Numbered from the stretch's first letter, positions 1 through 11,427 are shown. The stretch is 64,000 nt of DNA from Parasteatoda lunata (GCA_949128135.1 OX421973.1:91264174-91328173), one strand, 5' to 3'. Translations and numbers: made by a program. Notes: a model not told the origin generated them from the sequence alone.

Positions 1-385
1 TTACAGAATTATTTTAATAGCAAAACAATATGATCGTAAAAAATTATAAATAACAATACCCTCGATTATTTTATTTTAAAAATTACGGACGACATTGGGT
101 TTTTTAAGCTATCGTTGAACAAAAAATTATGCTTGGATTGTGAACAACCTTAAAAATTTGTCTGTTCATCTATTCAAGACGAAGAATGCAGAAAACCTAA
201 ATCCGTGTACGAAAAAATATTACCTTACAGAATTATTTTAATAGCAAAACAATATGTTCGTAAAAAATTATAAATAACAATACCCTCGATTATTTTATTT
301 TAAAAATTACGGACGACATTGGGTTTTTTAAGCTATCGTTGAACAAAAAACTATGCTTGGATTGTGAACAACCTTAAAAATTTGT
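1..385. repeat. Two-copy tandem duplication, 224-bp period
   Basis: Bases 1-161 recur almost unchanged at 225-385; for example TTACAGAATTATTTTAATAG starts both copies, with only scattered substitutions. The copies are separated by 63 bp of unrelated sequence. The first copy starts at the window edge, so the array may continue upstream. No coding content. The near identity suggests a recent duplication. Confidence 0.9.
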
Positions 386-680
386 TAGCACGGCTTTGCG
401 CATCCCAAGCATAGAAGGAACATTGAATAGCAGTTTTCTGTTTATGAGCATGCGCAGATTTAATTATAAATAAATAATAAAAAAATATAAATAAATTTAA
501 TAAACAAATAAATGCATTTATATCAGAAACATCTATTTATTTTGGAAAGGCACCCTGAAATTCTAACACTCAGTCGGAATAGAAGCAAATTGTAAAATCG
601 AATCGAATCATTTCACCCAAAATGACATCATTTTCTCCTCCGTTTCCTTCCCATTGTCCCTCAAATTAAGCAACAGGAAA

Positions 681-1125
681 ACTGGAATAACTACAAGTTG
701 TGACTCGTGGATGACTGACTGAATATGCATAAATTGATGTCGACTGAGTTATTAACTTAGTGGTTCGAAACTATTAATCCAAGGAATGTTCGAATTAATT
801 GTGTATCCTCGAAAATCATACATTTAAAAATATTTGAATGGAGAAAAAGGTTTTTTGTTAATGGTTTTAATGTATCTATAATGACGTTTTGCTTAAGTTT
901 CTAATGTATCCGAAAATCAAGGTATTAAAAAGCTGGATTAACCACTAGCTGCGACTCGTAGGTAACTGAATATGCATAAATTGATATTGGCTGACTGAGT
1001 AACCAAGAGGGGTTCGAAACGTTTTCTTTAAGAGAATGTTCGATTCAATTAAGTCATCATGAGATTCTATGTTTAAAAATTAGAGAAAAAAGATAAATTT
1101 TTTTGTTTACAGTCTTAATGTATTG
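681..1125. repeat. Diverged two-copy direct repeat, 250-bp offset
   Basis: The segment from 681 to about 880 is matched by 931-1125. Shared blocks include the GACTCGT, GAATATGCATAAATTGAT and GGTTCGAAAC words in the same order, with many substitutions and small indels between them. This is an old local duplication with no coding potential. Confidence 0.75.
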
Positions 1126-1130
1126 TATTC

Positions 1131-1936
1131 TATATTCCATTTCGGTATTTCTATAAAACGTAAACTTTATAAAGCAATATGGAATAATAAGTTACATTTA
1201 GGAAAAGGGTTAATTACAATTAAAAATATTACAGAACGTTTTTTCTTTCAAAAAAGACATTTAAAACTAATTCCTTTCGTCTAAATGCTAGTATTATTTT
1301 AACATGTTATTCTGGTATTAGATTGAATATCTTAGACCTTTAAAGCTAATCACAGTCTTATTATATTACGAATCTCTTTTAGGTAGTTAAAATGTTTATA
1401 GTTGTAACTCTGTAATTTTCTATTAAAGTTTAACAAAATATTTTTGATATATTTTTACAAAAATATGAAGCAAATTTTGTTTAGAAATTTAAATTCAATA
1501 AAGCAGTATTAACAAAACTGTTCAACGTTTCGTTCTTCGTGTCAAATGAAATTTAAATAATAATTTATGTTGTGTTTTTATGAAAGGCAATAAAATATCA
1601 CTAACATAAAGAATAGGTTTGACAAGATAATCAAAGTTCCCATTCTATTTTGTATGACACTTAGCTTTATCTAAATTGATATAAAAACAGTTATTTTATT
1701 TTCTGAGTCCCACAAGTCAAAAATATATCGGTACTATAATATTTTTGATATCTGTTTAGCTAAAATTAGTACAAAACCATCAAATTTCGTTGAATACGGG
1801 TATGCGTATATGTAAATTCGTGGAATGACAGTAATGATGTATGCGTATATTTGTTAACGAGTAATTATATTAGAAAATAATAATCTCTTTTACAAAGAAA
1901 ATTTATTTTTTAAGATTTTTATAATTTTAAGTACGC
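1131..1936. other. AT-rich, nothing recognised
   Basis: Only AT-rich sequence with stop codons in all frames. Two GTATGCGTATAT words occur about 40 bp apart near 1800-1850, but no element boundaries are visible. Confidence 0.5.
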
Positions 1937-2032
1937 GCGAGGAAGAAAAAAATGTGAAATTACCGTACTGTATGGTAATGATATTTCTGGGAAAAAAAGA
2001 AAGAAAAAAAAATCTGGTTAAACTAAAATGTA

Positions 2033-2425
2033 CACCGAAGAGCCATTACATTATGACCACCCTGCTAATAACATGTAGGACCACCTTTAGCCCTCAAAAC
2101 TGCTAGCACCCGCCGTGGCATTGATTCCACAAGGTGCTGATAGGTAGTCTGAAGGATCTGGTACCAAGCGCTCACCAACTCATCCTGCAATTCCCTCACA
2201 TTATTGGTAAACACCATCCCCCGCGGTAAAAACTGTTGCCATGAATGAGTAAAGCTGGTCTGCAACTATGTTCAAGTAGCTTACAGACGTCAAGGATTGT
2301 TCTATGAGGATTATGGGTCCTAATGTGCCTCATGAAAACATTGTTCCTGGGCGAGAAACCATGAAAACCTGGGCGAGCTTATTGTTATAGATGGAGGGTG
2401 GTCATAATGTAATGGCTCTCCGGTG
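2033..2425 (-). mobile_element. Tc1/mariner deletion derivative with intact 31-bp TIRs
   Basis: The ends are inverted repeats of 31 bp (2033-2063 and 2395-2425) differing at one position; the outer bases are CACCG and CGGTG. Each end abuts a TA dinucleotide (2031-2032 and 2426-2427), the target duplication expected of the Tc1/mariner superfamily. The 393-bp interior keeps only the C-terminal end of a transposase on the minus strand, so the element is non-autonomous and could move only with transposase supplied in trans. It sits inside the MITE-like copy at 1937-2792. Confidence 0.92.
2065..2265 (-). pseudogene. Tc1/mariner transposase C-terminal remnant
   Basis: The 66-residue frame ends in SMPRRVLAVLRAKGGPTCY followed by TAG. 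This matches the well-known C-terminus of Tc1-like transposases (a SMPRR...GGPT-Y pattern just inside the terminal repeat). The preceding VRELQDELV also fits the family. The DNA-binding domain and the DDE catalytic core are deleted, so no active enzyme can be made. The first 20 or so residues are less certain and may come from the deletion junction. Confidence 0.88.
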
Positions 2426-2792
2426 TATAGCATATAAACCACTCATTTGATAACCTTTCGGTTCATGTGAAAATTATCAACCGGAAATTCTATTTCTTTT
2501 TTTTAAATTCTAGTTATTATTGCCAAAAATTTAGTAAAAAATACAAAACTGAAGAGATTTAACCAAATAAATGCGCTAAGCGATTCCCTAAGATATGATA
2601 AAATTATGATATTTCTCCACAGTTAACAAATTTTATCACATATTTTATTGTTAATATTACTAAAATAATTACCAAAACGTTTCGGTAAAAAAAAAATAAA
2701 AAAATAACGAGCTTTTTGGTGTTTCCATAGAGCCAGAAACTTTATAAATTTGATTATATTCTCACAGTTTTGATCATATTTTTTTCTCAGTG

Positions 2793-3730
2793 AGCAATTT
2801 TTGCTGAAACAAAGTTGTATTTAATAACTTTTATTTTACTTTATTTCATTATTTTTATGTTCTAACAGTGATAACAATTTCACTCGAACATAACCCAATG
2901 ATGCAAACATTATATTAATAAAATTGATTCTTAGTTAAATTATACATTTATATTTTTGATACCGTATTTCCATTAAAACTCATTCCCTCTAAAAGTAAAA
3001 AAAGAAAAAAAAAGAAAAAAAAAGAAAATGCATTGAAACGTAATTTTTTTAAGTGTCAAAATATTAATTTAATAAAGTTTTTAATTTTAATCTCCTTTTT
3101 TACGAAGTTATAGCTGCTTAGCTTATATTTATTCCTTCTGTATTTATTATGCATAAACTAACTTAATTTTAAATTACAACGTTATTTACAATAGAAGTTC
3201 AAATCACTTAAAAATATCCAATGAAATTACGCAGGGAAAAAAAAAACAATAGACCAAAACAAAAACTTTTATGATTTTTCAAAAAATAAAATCCATAAAA
3301 TTCTATATCATCGTTCAAATACTTTTTCTCCTTTTAACCGCATCTCTATCAGCATAAACTCGGCCCGGGGGACAAAAAATAATGGAACATTATTTGAAGA
3401 ACGTGTGCTTGTGTTCCTTGGATAGACTGGATATGCAACAGTATCGAATTCTTTCATATTTTCCCCTTTTTTTTCTTTCCTCAAAACCTCAACTAAATGG
3501 ATACAATCAAAGGCGTCTTTACGGCCCTCATATGAGGGTACGTGCCCCTAGTCAACGATACTTTGGGGACCCTCAACGCGCCCCGTAGATAGAAGAGTTT
3601 CATAAATATGAGTTAACTATAGCTCATAAACACGGAAAATAATCAGAATTGTTTGAAGAGAAGAAAGTCAGGTTATAGCTTTACGTGTCTTTTATTGTTC
3701 GGCGGAATATTTAGGTTTTTTTTGTAACAG
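2793..3730. other. AT-rich, nothing recognised
   Basis: Homopolymer-rich sequence, including an imperfect A-rich/G tract at about 3000-3027. A short GC-richer patch at 3360-3380 and 3530-3590 shows no motif I can name. The open frame at 3382-3588 has no recognisable product. Confidence 0.5.
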
Positions 3731-3734
3731 AAAA

Positions 3735-4645
3735 AACTGGTTCAGTTTTTTAAAATTTACTTTCAACAAAGCTAGCGAATAATCTCGAATTATATATTAG
3801 TCTTTTGGTGTTAAAAATTAATAATAGGAAATTCGTAAAATACTTTTTTTTAATATGACGTCATAAAGATTTTAAAGCATATCGTCACGTATTAGGAACG
3901 AGCTTATTGCTCTTATTGCTTAAATTATAGCAATTACTATAAAAAAAAAAGAAGCAAATATTCGACTCTCGTAAGATCTTTGCTTTTTTAATGAAATGTT
4001 TTTTTTTTTTAGAAATGTTTTTTTTTTTTTAAATCTGCAAAAGGAAAATGGTTTTTTAAGTTATTTTCGTAACTAAAGATAGCAGTCTCGCGTGAAACAA
4101 GTTAACTTTTAAACAAAGTTGGCGAATAATCTCAAATTATTAGTCTGTTGGTGTTAAAAATTTATAATAGAAAATTTTGTAAAGTATTTTTTTTATGTGA
4201 CGTCATATACATTTTAAAACATATCGCCTCATATTAGGAGAAAACTAATTTTTATCGTTGACTAAATCATCGCAATTACTAAACAAAAAATCACTGCTAT
4301 TCGACTAGTTTTATTTCTTAGAAAAAAAACACTAATTTTTTAAAATTTATTTCAAAAAAAGAAAAAAAAAATTCAGGCAAAAGTTTTACGTAAAATATTT
4401 ATAACGTACGTTTAATAGTTTTTCATATTATTTGCGTAATTAAAATCTCTAGTCTCGTTTTCAAACAAAGCTGGTGAATAATTATGAATTTATGTATTAA
4501 ACTTTTGTTGTTAAAAATGAATAATAAGGAATACGTGAAATACCTTTTTAATGCAATTTCCTATAGATCTCAAAGCTCGTATAGTCACTCATTAGGATAG
4601 AATTAATTATTATTATTTCCTAAAACACTATAAACTTAAATTAAT
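3735..4645. repeat. Three diverged tandem copies of a ~350-bp unit
   Basis: Anchor blocks beginning AACAAAGCTAGCGAATAAT (near 3764), AACAAAGTTGGCGAATAAT (near 4103) and AACAAAGCTGGTGAATAAT (near 4463) are each followed by a TGTTAAAAAT block, a TATGACGTCAT-like block and a CATATTAGGA-like block in the same order. Offsets are about 339 and 360 bp. The third copy is the most diverged. The first two copies each hold a perfect TGACGTCA, the third does not. Confidence 0.82.
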
Positions 4646-4650
4646 AATTT

Positions 4651-5057
4651 TGCTTAAAAAAATTAAGTCTTGCACTTTGTTAATGAAAGTGAAAAATGAA
4701 GTAAAAGTAATTCTTCTTCAAATTGGTGCAAAAGAAATTACCTCAATTTCTTTTTTTTTTTTTTTTAACTATAAATCCCTTAAGTTTATGATGCAATGCA
4801 AACTTTAATATGTCTACCATTATATTATGTCAAAAATCGGCAAACATTGAGTTTTGCTTCCAATATTTTTAGTAACTATACATATAACTAACTAAAAAAA
4901 GGCAGAAATAATATATTTGTTGCATAAATAGTTTTAAGTGCGGAAAATAGTAAATAAATCGAGAAACATTGCAATTTTATCAAAAGGAACAGTTACCAAA
5001 TTTGTAGAAAATGTTATTAAATGATAATCCAGTTAATCATTCGAGTATTCTCGTATA
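4651..5057. other. AT-rich, nothing recognised
   Basis: No structure seen apart from a T tract at about 4750-4766. Confidence 0.5.
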
Positions 5058-5340
5058 CTAGGAGGCTTCGCCCCCTGCTCGCTGGCGCTCACCAACCCCC
5101 GGAAGTGCTTTCGCAGTTCATTTCGGATTGCTTCGCAATCCAATGCTCGCTTTGCTCGCTCATTGGATACGTTCTTAACGTCTAGCGTTTGTATACGTTT
5201 TTGAATACTGAAGTTCCGAAAACTTTTCCCTGTAGAAAATTCTAAACCTGTACATTTCAATATTAATTTGAAATTGCAATTGTTAATTTGGGCATTTGCC
5301 GATACAACACTTATAGAATTGAAGGATTTGTTACGTCAAG
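5058..5340 (-). mobile_element. Helitron-like 3' terminus with hairpin
   Basis: Read on the minus strand, the end is an imperfect G/C hairpin (GGGGGCGAAGCCTCC) followed directly by CTAG and then T. This resembles the Helitron rule of a 3' hairpin followed by CTRR with insertion at an A-T target. The subterminal words GGTTGGTGAGCGCCAGCGAG and GCGAGCAAAGCGAGC are related to those at 25588 and 59318. The inner boundary is not defined and no Rep/helicase coding sequence is present, so this is at most a non-autonomous remnant. An unrelated family with the same hairpin is possible. Confidence 0.5.
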
Positions 5341-5680
5341 CGCTCAGGTATCATAATTTTGATTTATGTTGCTAAGTTAACTTTAGAAAAATTCTATGGC
5401 TGGCAACAGCATTTTTATTTTTTAAGTTTATTTTTATTTTTGCCGCAGCTGAATTGAACAACCTGATAATGCTCACTCTGGTTATTGTTTCCGTTTTTAA
5501 AAGCGCTATATGTTGAGCCACCTCAGCTAGATTTGGCATGTGACATTTTTCGATGCAATCATTGGTCGATTTTCTAACGTTGCCATTCGGGAAGTTGTAA
5601 TGAGGCTTTTTTTTGGTGCCGTGTAAGAGAAATATATATATAGATTATAAACTGGAATGGTATTTAGGCTTATCATCGAA
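5341..5680. other. No feature recognised
   Basis: Contains a short TA run at 5631-5641 and otherwise unassigned sequence. Confidence 0.45.
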
Positions 5681-5682
5681 TT

Positions 5683-6180
5683 GGATTTATTTCCACGAAT
5701 CATTTTTGTTATATTTTTTAAAAAATCGGTCCGATATTGATCGATAATATCGGTAACCTGAATCAACAAATTAAATATTTAAGCACAGTTCCAGCTTATC
5801 GTATAGTAATTATTCGAGTTTGGTTTTTTTCCACGAATCATTTTTGTTTCATTTACTGAATCGTTTCAATATTGAACCATTATATTGTTACTTTGATCCG
5901 ACAAATTGAACACAGTTTCTCGTTGTCATTTAAGTTATTCAAGTTGGATTTATTTGAACGAATTCTTTATGTTATGTAAAATAAAAAATCGGTTTAAGAT
6001 TGAGCCTTAATACTTATACCTTGAACCACAATATATAAAGAATATTTAATACCATCTTAATGTTTTAGAGTAAATCCAATTTCTCAAGTTAAATCAAATA
6101 ATCGAGTAATCAATATCAATTATTCGTGTTGGGTTTATTTCTTCAAATTATTTTTGACCCATTTCACATTTCTACGAATA
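5683..6180. repeat. Four diverged tandem copies, 125-185 bp
   Basis: Variants of a TTGGATTTATTTCCACGAAT block start near 5683, 5819, 5943 and 6128. Each of the first three is followed by a CATTTTTGTT-like block and then a TATTGA-containing block. Divergence is high, so unit borders are approximate. Confidence 0.65.
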
Positions 6181-6309
6181 GTTTGCACGAAAATATGGTT
6201 CAGTAGTCAGTGTATTAAAGTCGCAGCAAATTCGAAAGAAATTATGGAGCGGAAGTTCTGACAATGTAGTTAAAAAAATGCTTTCACACTTGAATGAACA
6301 AATGAAAAG

Positions 6310-6845
6310 AAATTTCAACTGATGTTCGCAATTTCGGAATTAAAGGGAAATTTCTTTAAAGAGTTTTTAAAGAAGCCGCTAACTTTCAACTTGGAAAAAT
6401 TCTTTTCTTCACCTCGAGTCAGTAAAAAATCATTAAAAAATCGCATTGTCTTTCTTCTATTACCTTCATTTCCTCCCCTATCTGAATGAGAGCACAGCAT
6501 TTTTTACAGTCAATCGAAGGTGATTAATTCCGTAGCCTCGTAATTTTGAACCCAATTTAAAAAACTAGAGAACTCTTGGATCAAGCATTGGGACAAAACT
6601 AGCCATTGCGGAGGAATTTTTTGATAAAACGATCCCTCATTTGTTTTATAGAGACGAAAAACACGCAAAACTTCGGGGTTTCTAACCCATGATCCGTCTA
6701 TCACTGAGGAAGCAGCAATTATTAAGGATCTCAAAAGATAGCAAATCAAAAAATTTCCGCCATCCAGAATGGATTTGAAACATGAGTGGTATGCATTCTT
6801 TTAAGTGACGCTTGGAATTCAGCACTCTACTCTGCAATAGGGACT
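6310..6845. repeat. Diverged segment duplicate, copy 1 (carries a SINE)
   Basis: Shares ordered blocks with 7205-7475: a CTGAATGA-AGCACAG block, an AATCGAAGGTGAT block, then the block around CATCCAGAATGG, the GATGAGTGG-like block and CTCTGCAA. A minus-strand SINE lies between the second and third blocks and is absent from the other copy. Confidence 0.65.
6520..6716 (-). mobile_element. SINE type 1, head-truncated copy
   Basis: In reverse orientation this matches the tail and body of the tRNA-derived SINE seen at 20235 and 24271: a CCGTAGCC-TCGTAATTTTGAACCCAAT block, a CTTGGATCAAGCATTGGGA block and a CCCATGATCCGTCTA block ending near CACTGAGGA. The tRNA-like head is missing. Divergence is considerable, so this is an old insertion. 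Confidence 0.75.
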
Positions 6846-7204
6846 TCATAGAATCCAATAAATTTGATCATAGGATCAACTAATCAAGTTCGTGATGGAT
6901 TAATTTACACGATAAAGGAGTCCAACTAGGAATCTTATTAAAGTCTCAACCCATAAAATAAAAAATAAATAAAAAGATTACAGATTTTTCAACACTTTCA
7001 AGATATTTAAGCTCATATGTGCAGTTTGAAGAAAATTTATTAGCATGATAGTTGCAGTAAAAGTTAAACGGTTGGTCGCAATTTTTAAAAAGAAAAAAAA
7101 AATCTTAAAAGGGTGCTTAATATCTCACCAATTTCGAACTATGGAAAAATTTTCATAATAGCGGGGGACAATAAGAACTCCCTCAAAAGCAATCGAAATT
7201 CAAG

Positions 7205-7475
7205 TTTTCTTTAGATTTTTTATCTTCTTCTTTTCAATCTGAATGAATGCACAGAAATTCTGTTCCATCAATCGAAGGTGATCCACTGCAATACGAGGTG
7301 AATACATTATCTTTCATATTACATCTTCAGCTATCAAGAGGGGTTTCATACGATATCAAATCACAACAACCCATCTTCCCTATCATCTGGATGGGTTTCA
7401 CAGATGAGTGGCATTGCGTTCCTTAAAGTGATGCATGGAGCTCTGCAACCACACTACAATGGGTAATTGTAACTT
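7205..7475. repeat. Diverged segment duplicate, copy 2 (no SINE)
   Basis: Partner of 6310-6845. The block AATCGAAGGTGAT is followed here directly by unique sequence and then the homologous downstream blocks, giving a paralogous empty site for the SINE. Confidence 0.6.
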
Positions 7476-8466
7476 CCATCATTTACGACAGCTTTAACCT
7501 CCATTTATCCCGAAAGGAGCGAAAATTCCCTCATTTCTGATGCTGGACATGTAGATTTTTCCCTTTTCCCCAAACCATTCTATCTTGTCTTCCATTTATA
7601 AAAAGGGTGGGAAGATAACAGCTAGTTTGGGGGAGTCATGGCACGGAAGACATCTTTGTTCACGAGGAAATTTCGGTCAAATCGGTTTGTGAAAAAATGC
7701 CAACATTTAACTGAATATAGTTATTGCTATAATTTTTATTAAACAATAATGATGTTTTAATCATTCAAAGTATTTCTTCCATGAATTTCTTTTTTTATTT
7801 TATTATAATTTTGTAAACATTGTTTTAATAGTTTACCTCTATGCACATATAATATTTTTTCTGTAAAGAAGTTGTGAGTAAAATGAAAGTAAACAATGAC
7901 ATATTACATATAAAATAAATATAATAATCATAAAAAAAATTTAATAACAAATAAAACGCTCATAGGAACTTTTAACATGAGAAATTAACAAATTAATTAC
8001 CGTATGGAAAGTTAACAAAAAAATAATAAAATATTAAATATATCATAAAAACTTAATCGATAAGACCTTAAATTAAAAACATTTCGTAGCATGAAGAAAC
8101 TCAAATATTAACTGAATACAAACAAATCAAATCAAATATATCCTGCATATTTACCAAATGTAAAAGTAATATTATTTCATAAATATAAAAAAGACATGTG
8201 TAAAAATTAAATAAATAAAGATTTTGAATAAATAAGAGATTATTTCCAAATTCGTATCGCATGCATAAATGATAGTAAAGTTCAATTAATATAGAAAAAA
8301 AATGTTGTTTCCAAAATAAAGCATTGTTAAATAAAAACATTCTTGACTAAAAACATAAACTTCGAGGAAGTCTCAATTAGCAAATTTATAACAAAAACAT
8401 ATGGAAATATTTTTGTTGGGGGTGATTTTGATGATTGAAGATAGCCAAAAATGGAGATAGTACAAT
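7476..8466. other. No feature recognised
   Basis: A moderately GC-richer patch lies at 7490-7680, followed by very AT-rich sequence to 8400. No splice-flanked frame or repeat boundary is apparent. Confidence 0.45.
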
Positions 8467-8847
8467 TTGACTTTTGAAATACTTATACTCAGCGGTTTTC
8501 ACGATTTTCGGGGCCCGTCATTTTATATAAAGTGGATTTTCCTTCAACTTAAAAGGCATGATATTTGTCAAACTTCGATTCCTGGAATGGTATGCAAATT
8601 CATTTTTGACTTCACTGACCTTTTCCATTTCATACAACGTGAAAGATTTCTTCAAGTGTCATTATTCCGTGAAAAAATTCCGAATATTTTGATAGCGATG
8701 ACTTTTTTCTCAAGTGGAAGTTTAATAGGTTGCGATATAACTAAAGTGGAAAACTTAAAACCGAAATTTAAATTCTTTCGTTTGAAATTTCGTGTTTTGA
8801 GCTATGGTAACTTAAAAAAAGGCTTCTATTTTCTCCCTCATTCCTAG
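8467..8847 (+). other. Unrecognised 126-codon open frame
   Basis: An open frame of 126 codons that needs a TTG start. The predicted peptide is rich in Phe, Ile, Leu and Lys, as expected from translating AT-rich DNA, and shows no domain, signal peptide or motif I recognise. It could be chance. It is listed only because it is one of the longest frames not explained by a repeat. Confidence 0.1.
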
Positions 8848-9270
8848 AGTTCGAAATCACAATCTTATTTTAGATATTTTCTGTTCAGTTTAGAGAGTGT
8901 ACTGAGACAAGATTGATTTAAACTTAGACATAATTTATTTACTAAACCAGCTCTTAAAGTTTTACAGAATTGTTATTAAAGTTTTTACTTAAGTTATATC
9001 TTTAACTATGGTAACAGAGAAGAAGTTCTTGCTTTTAAATCATTCAAGGAGACTTCATGGTTCATTCCAATTTCAAATATTTTCTTTTCCTATTCAGTTC
9101 AAGGCATCTACTTAAATAGCTTTGGTTTAATGGTACTGCACCGAATTAATTTTTATCTATCCATCTCATTCTAAGAGACTTCAACTTACATTGCATTCTT
9201 AATATTTTCTGTTCGATCATGGAAACTTAAAAGAAGTTTCCACTATCTAAACCATTCAAAAAGTTCTATA

Positions 9271-9430
9271 ATGGTTCCATCAAATCAGAGTTCCATCATA
9301 GTTCTAAATTATGGTTCCATCAAATCAGAGTTCTATCATGGTTCTAAATCATGGCTCCATCAAATAGGAGTTCCATCATGGTTATAAATCATGGTCCAAT
9401 CAAATTAGAGTTCCATCATAGTTCCATCAA
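9271..9430. repeat. 40-bp minisatellite, 4 diverged units
   Basis: Units start with ATGGTTCCATCAAATCAGAG or close variants at 9271, 9311, 9351 and 9391. This is an older version of the array at 9631. Confidence 0.85.
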
Positions 9431-9630
9431 ATTTTTATATTTTTTGTTCCTATTTAGTTCCATGCATGTACTTACATATCTTTGGTTTAATAGTATAGCA
9501 CCGAACTATATCATAGCAATCCGTTTCCTTATGAGACTCTTCAACAGACATTGTATTCTTTATATTTTCTGTTCGATCATGGAAACTTAAAAGAAGTTCC
9601 CTCTTTCTAAATCATTCAAAGGGTTCCATC

Positions 9631-9890
9631 ATGGTTCCATCAAATCAGAGTTCTTTCATTATTCTAAATCATGGTTCCATCAAATCAGAGTTCTTTCATT
9701 ATTCTAAATCATGGTTCCATCAAATCAGAGTTCTTTCATTATTCTAAATCATGGTTTCATCAAATCAGAGTTCTTTCATTATTCTAAATCATGGTTCCAT
9801 CAAATCAGGGTTCTATCATGATTCCATCAAATCTGGGTTCCATCATGGTTCTAAATCATGGTTCCATCAAATCAGAGTTCCATCCTGGTT
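9631..9890. repeat. 40-bp minisatellite, 4 near-identical units plus decayed ones
   Basis: Units at 9631, 9671, 9711 and 9751 are nearly identical over 40 bp (ATGGTTCCATCAAATCAGAG followed by TTCTTTCATTATTCTAAATC). They are followed by shortened, diverged units to about 9890. The near identity indicates recent expansion or homogenisation. Open frames through here reflect the repeat. Confidence 0.93.
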
Positions 9891-10240
9891 CCATCAAGTT
9901 TTAGATATTTTTTGTTCCTATTCAGTTACAGGCATGTACTTACATAGTTTTGGTTTAATAGTATAGCACCGAACTATATCTTAGCTATCCATTTCCTTCT
10001 GAGACTCTTCGATAGACATTGCATTCTTTATATTTTCCGTTCAACCTTTTAATCTTAGAGAAAGTTACCGCCTTCCAAATAATTCAACGAAACTTTATGA
10101 TTCCATGAATTTTAGATATTTCCTGTTTCTATTCAATTCTAAGCATGTACTTACGTAGCTTTGGTTTAAGTGTAGAGCACTGAATTAATTTTGATCTATT
10201 TAACTCATTCTACGAAAATTGGATCTATTCATCTCATTCT

Positions 10241-11092
10241 AATTGTCAATACAATTTTTTTATTTTTAGTTTCGATTTGGTTCATGGCAGGTTTTGATAC
10301 GGTATTAATTAAACCGATACAGCACTAATTAAATGACGCATCATTTATTTTTAAAAATGTAATTGATTTATTGACAGAGTATCTATTTGGTAAAGCAGAT
10401 ATCAATCTCATTCCAAGAGATTTAATTGACGAGGCAGCTTTTATATTCTGTGTTTTTATTTGATTTATGACATTAATTAAACTGACATATTACTGATATG
10501 CTGACACATCATTTATTTGTTAACTGACATTCACTGACAAAGTATTCATATTCTTACATAGCATTTTTTTGCTAGCACAGCATTGATTTACTAGCACAAC
10601 TTTGATTTACTTAAACAGCAGTGGTACATTTATACAGAATTGTTAAACTCGTATTCTTATTATCCAACTCAATAATGCGCCAATTTTCTGATTTTTTCCA
10701 ATTCAATAACTCTAAAATTTCCTGCCATTTTTCTCTTGTCCCATTCATTCGTTCACACATTCCATCATTCAATCACTAACTCATTCGCTCGCTATATTGT
10801 AAGTATTTGCAAAAGAAGATATCATATTTTAAACTGAAGAAAAAGTAGGCGATCATCACACTCATGGTTTTCAATAGTAAAGAGCTATTCATTGCTGAAT
10901 AACATTTAAAAAAAGTTCACATCTCCTCTAGAATCCAACATAAGTTTTTATATTTATGAAAAGAAAACAAATAACTGACCTCTCTATATAAAAACTTAAT
11001 TTAGAGTTCAGTCAAGAAATAAGCTTTATTGAACAAATCATATTTATATTCAATTAATATATATTTCAATCTTAGTCAATGATAAGGGTATT
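10241..11092. other. No gene; short CATTCA-type simple repeat
   Basis: AT-rich, unassigned. At 10741-10795 there is a degenerate CATTCATTC/CACTCATTCG-like tract, similar in style to one at 32140-32250. Confidence 0.5.
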
Positions 11093-11114
11093 AGTATATA
11101 TATATATATATATC
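11093..11114. repeat. (TA)n microsatellite
   Basis: About ten uninterrupted TA dinucleotides. Confidence 0.9.
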
Positions 11115-11269
11115 AGTCTCATAAATCAATTAAATAAAAAAAATAATAAAAAAACATCGTCTCCTTATCGAGGATACTCACAGTGAAACTGGATTTTAAA
11201 GAGTGAGTTGTTTCGGTCTCTATACTTTCTCAGTACAAGCCAGTTTAACTGCATACTTAGAAAAACACT

Positions 11270-11384
11270 ATAATTTTTTACACAATCATTATTAGAAAAA
11301 GTACCATTACAAACCGCTGGAATTCAACTACAAAATTAAAATTTTAAATCCTGAAAGGGCCATATTTTTTTATAAATTTAGCAT

Positions 11385-11427
<43 letters not shown>

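Larger units (their letters stand above)
1937..2792 (-). mobile_element. MITE-like element (same family as 32706-33182), interrupted
   Basis: Read on the minus strand from 2792, this segment follows the element at 32706-33182: a CACTGAGAAAAAAA start, then TTTCTGGCT, then TTCAGTTTTGTATTTTTTAC and a T-rich end ending in a TTCTTC-type terminus. The match continues on both sides of the Tc1/mariner insertion at 2033-2425, so this element was present first. Subtracting the insertion leaves about 460 bp, close to the 477 bp of the other copy. No coding capacity. The superfamily is unassigned because no clear target duplication was found. The left boundary is approximate. Confidence 0.6.
9075..10240. 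repeat. Four-copy macrorepeat with embedded minisatellite
   Basis: A block with TTGTTCCTATTCAGTT, GCATGTACTTACATAG, TTTGGTTTAATAGTA and GCACCGAACTA recurs starting near 9080, 9432, 9900 and 10108. A second block (GAGACTCTTC, ACATTGCATTCTT, ATTTTCTGTTCGATCATGG) follows the first three. Between macro-copies sit 40-bp minisatellite units, in varying number, so the macro-period runs from about 350 to 470 bp. The last copy has none. Confidence 0.85.

Noticed and set aside
9351..9966. Frames with repeated SIKSGFHH-like peptides
   Set aside because: Peptide periodicity is a translation of the 40-bp minisatellite; 40 is not a multiple of three, so the frame cannot be maintained as a repeat protein.
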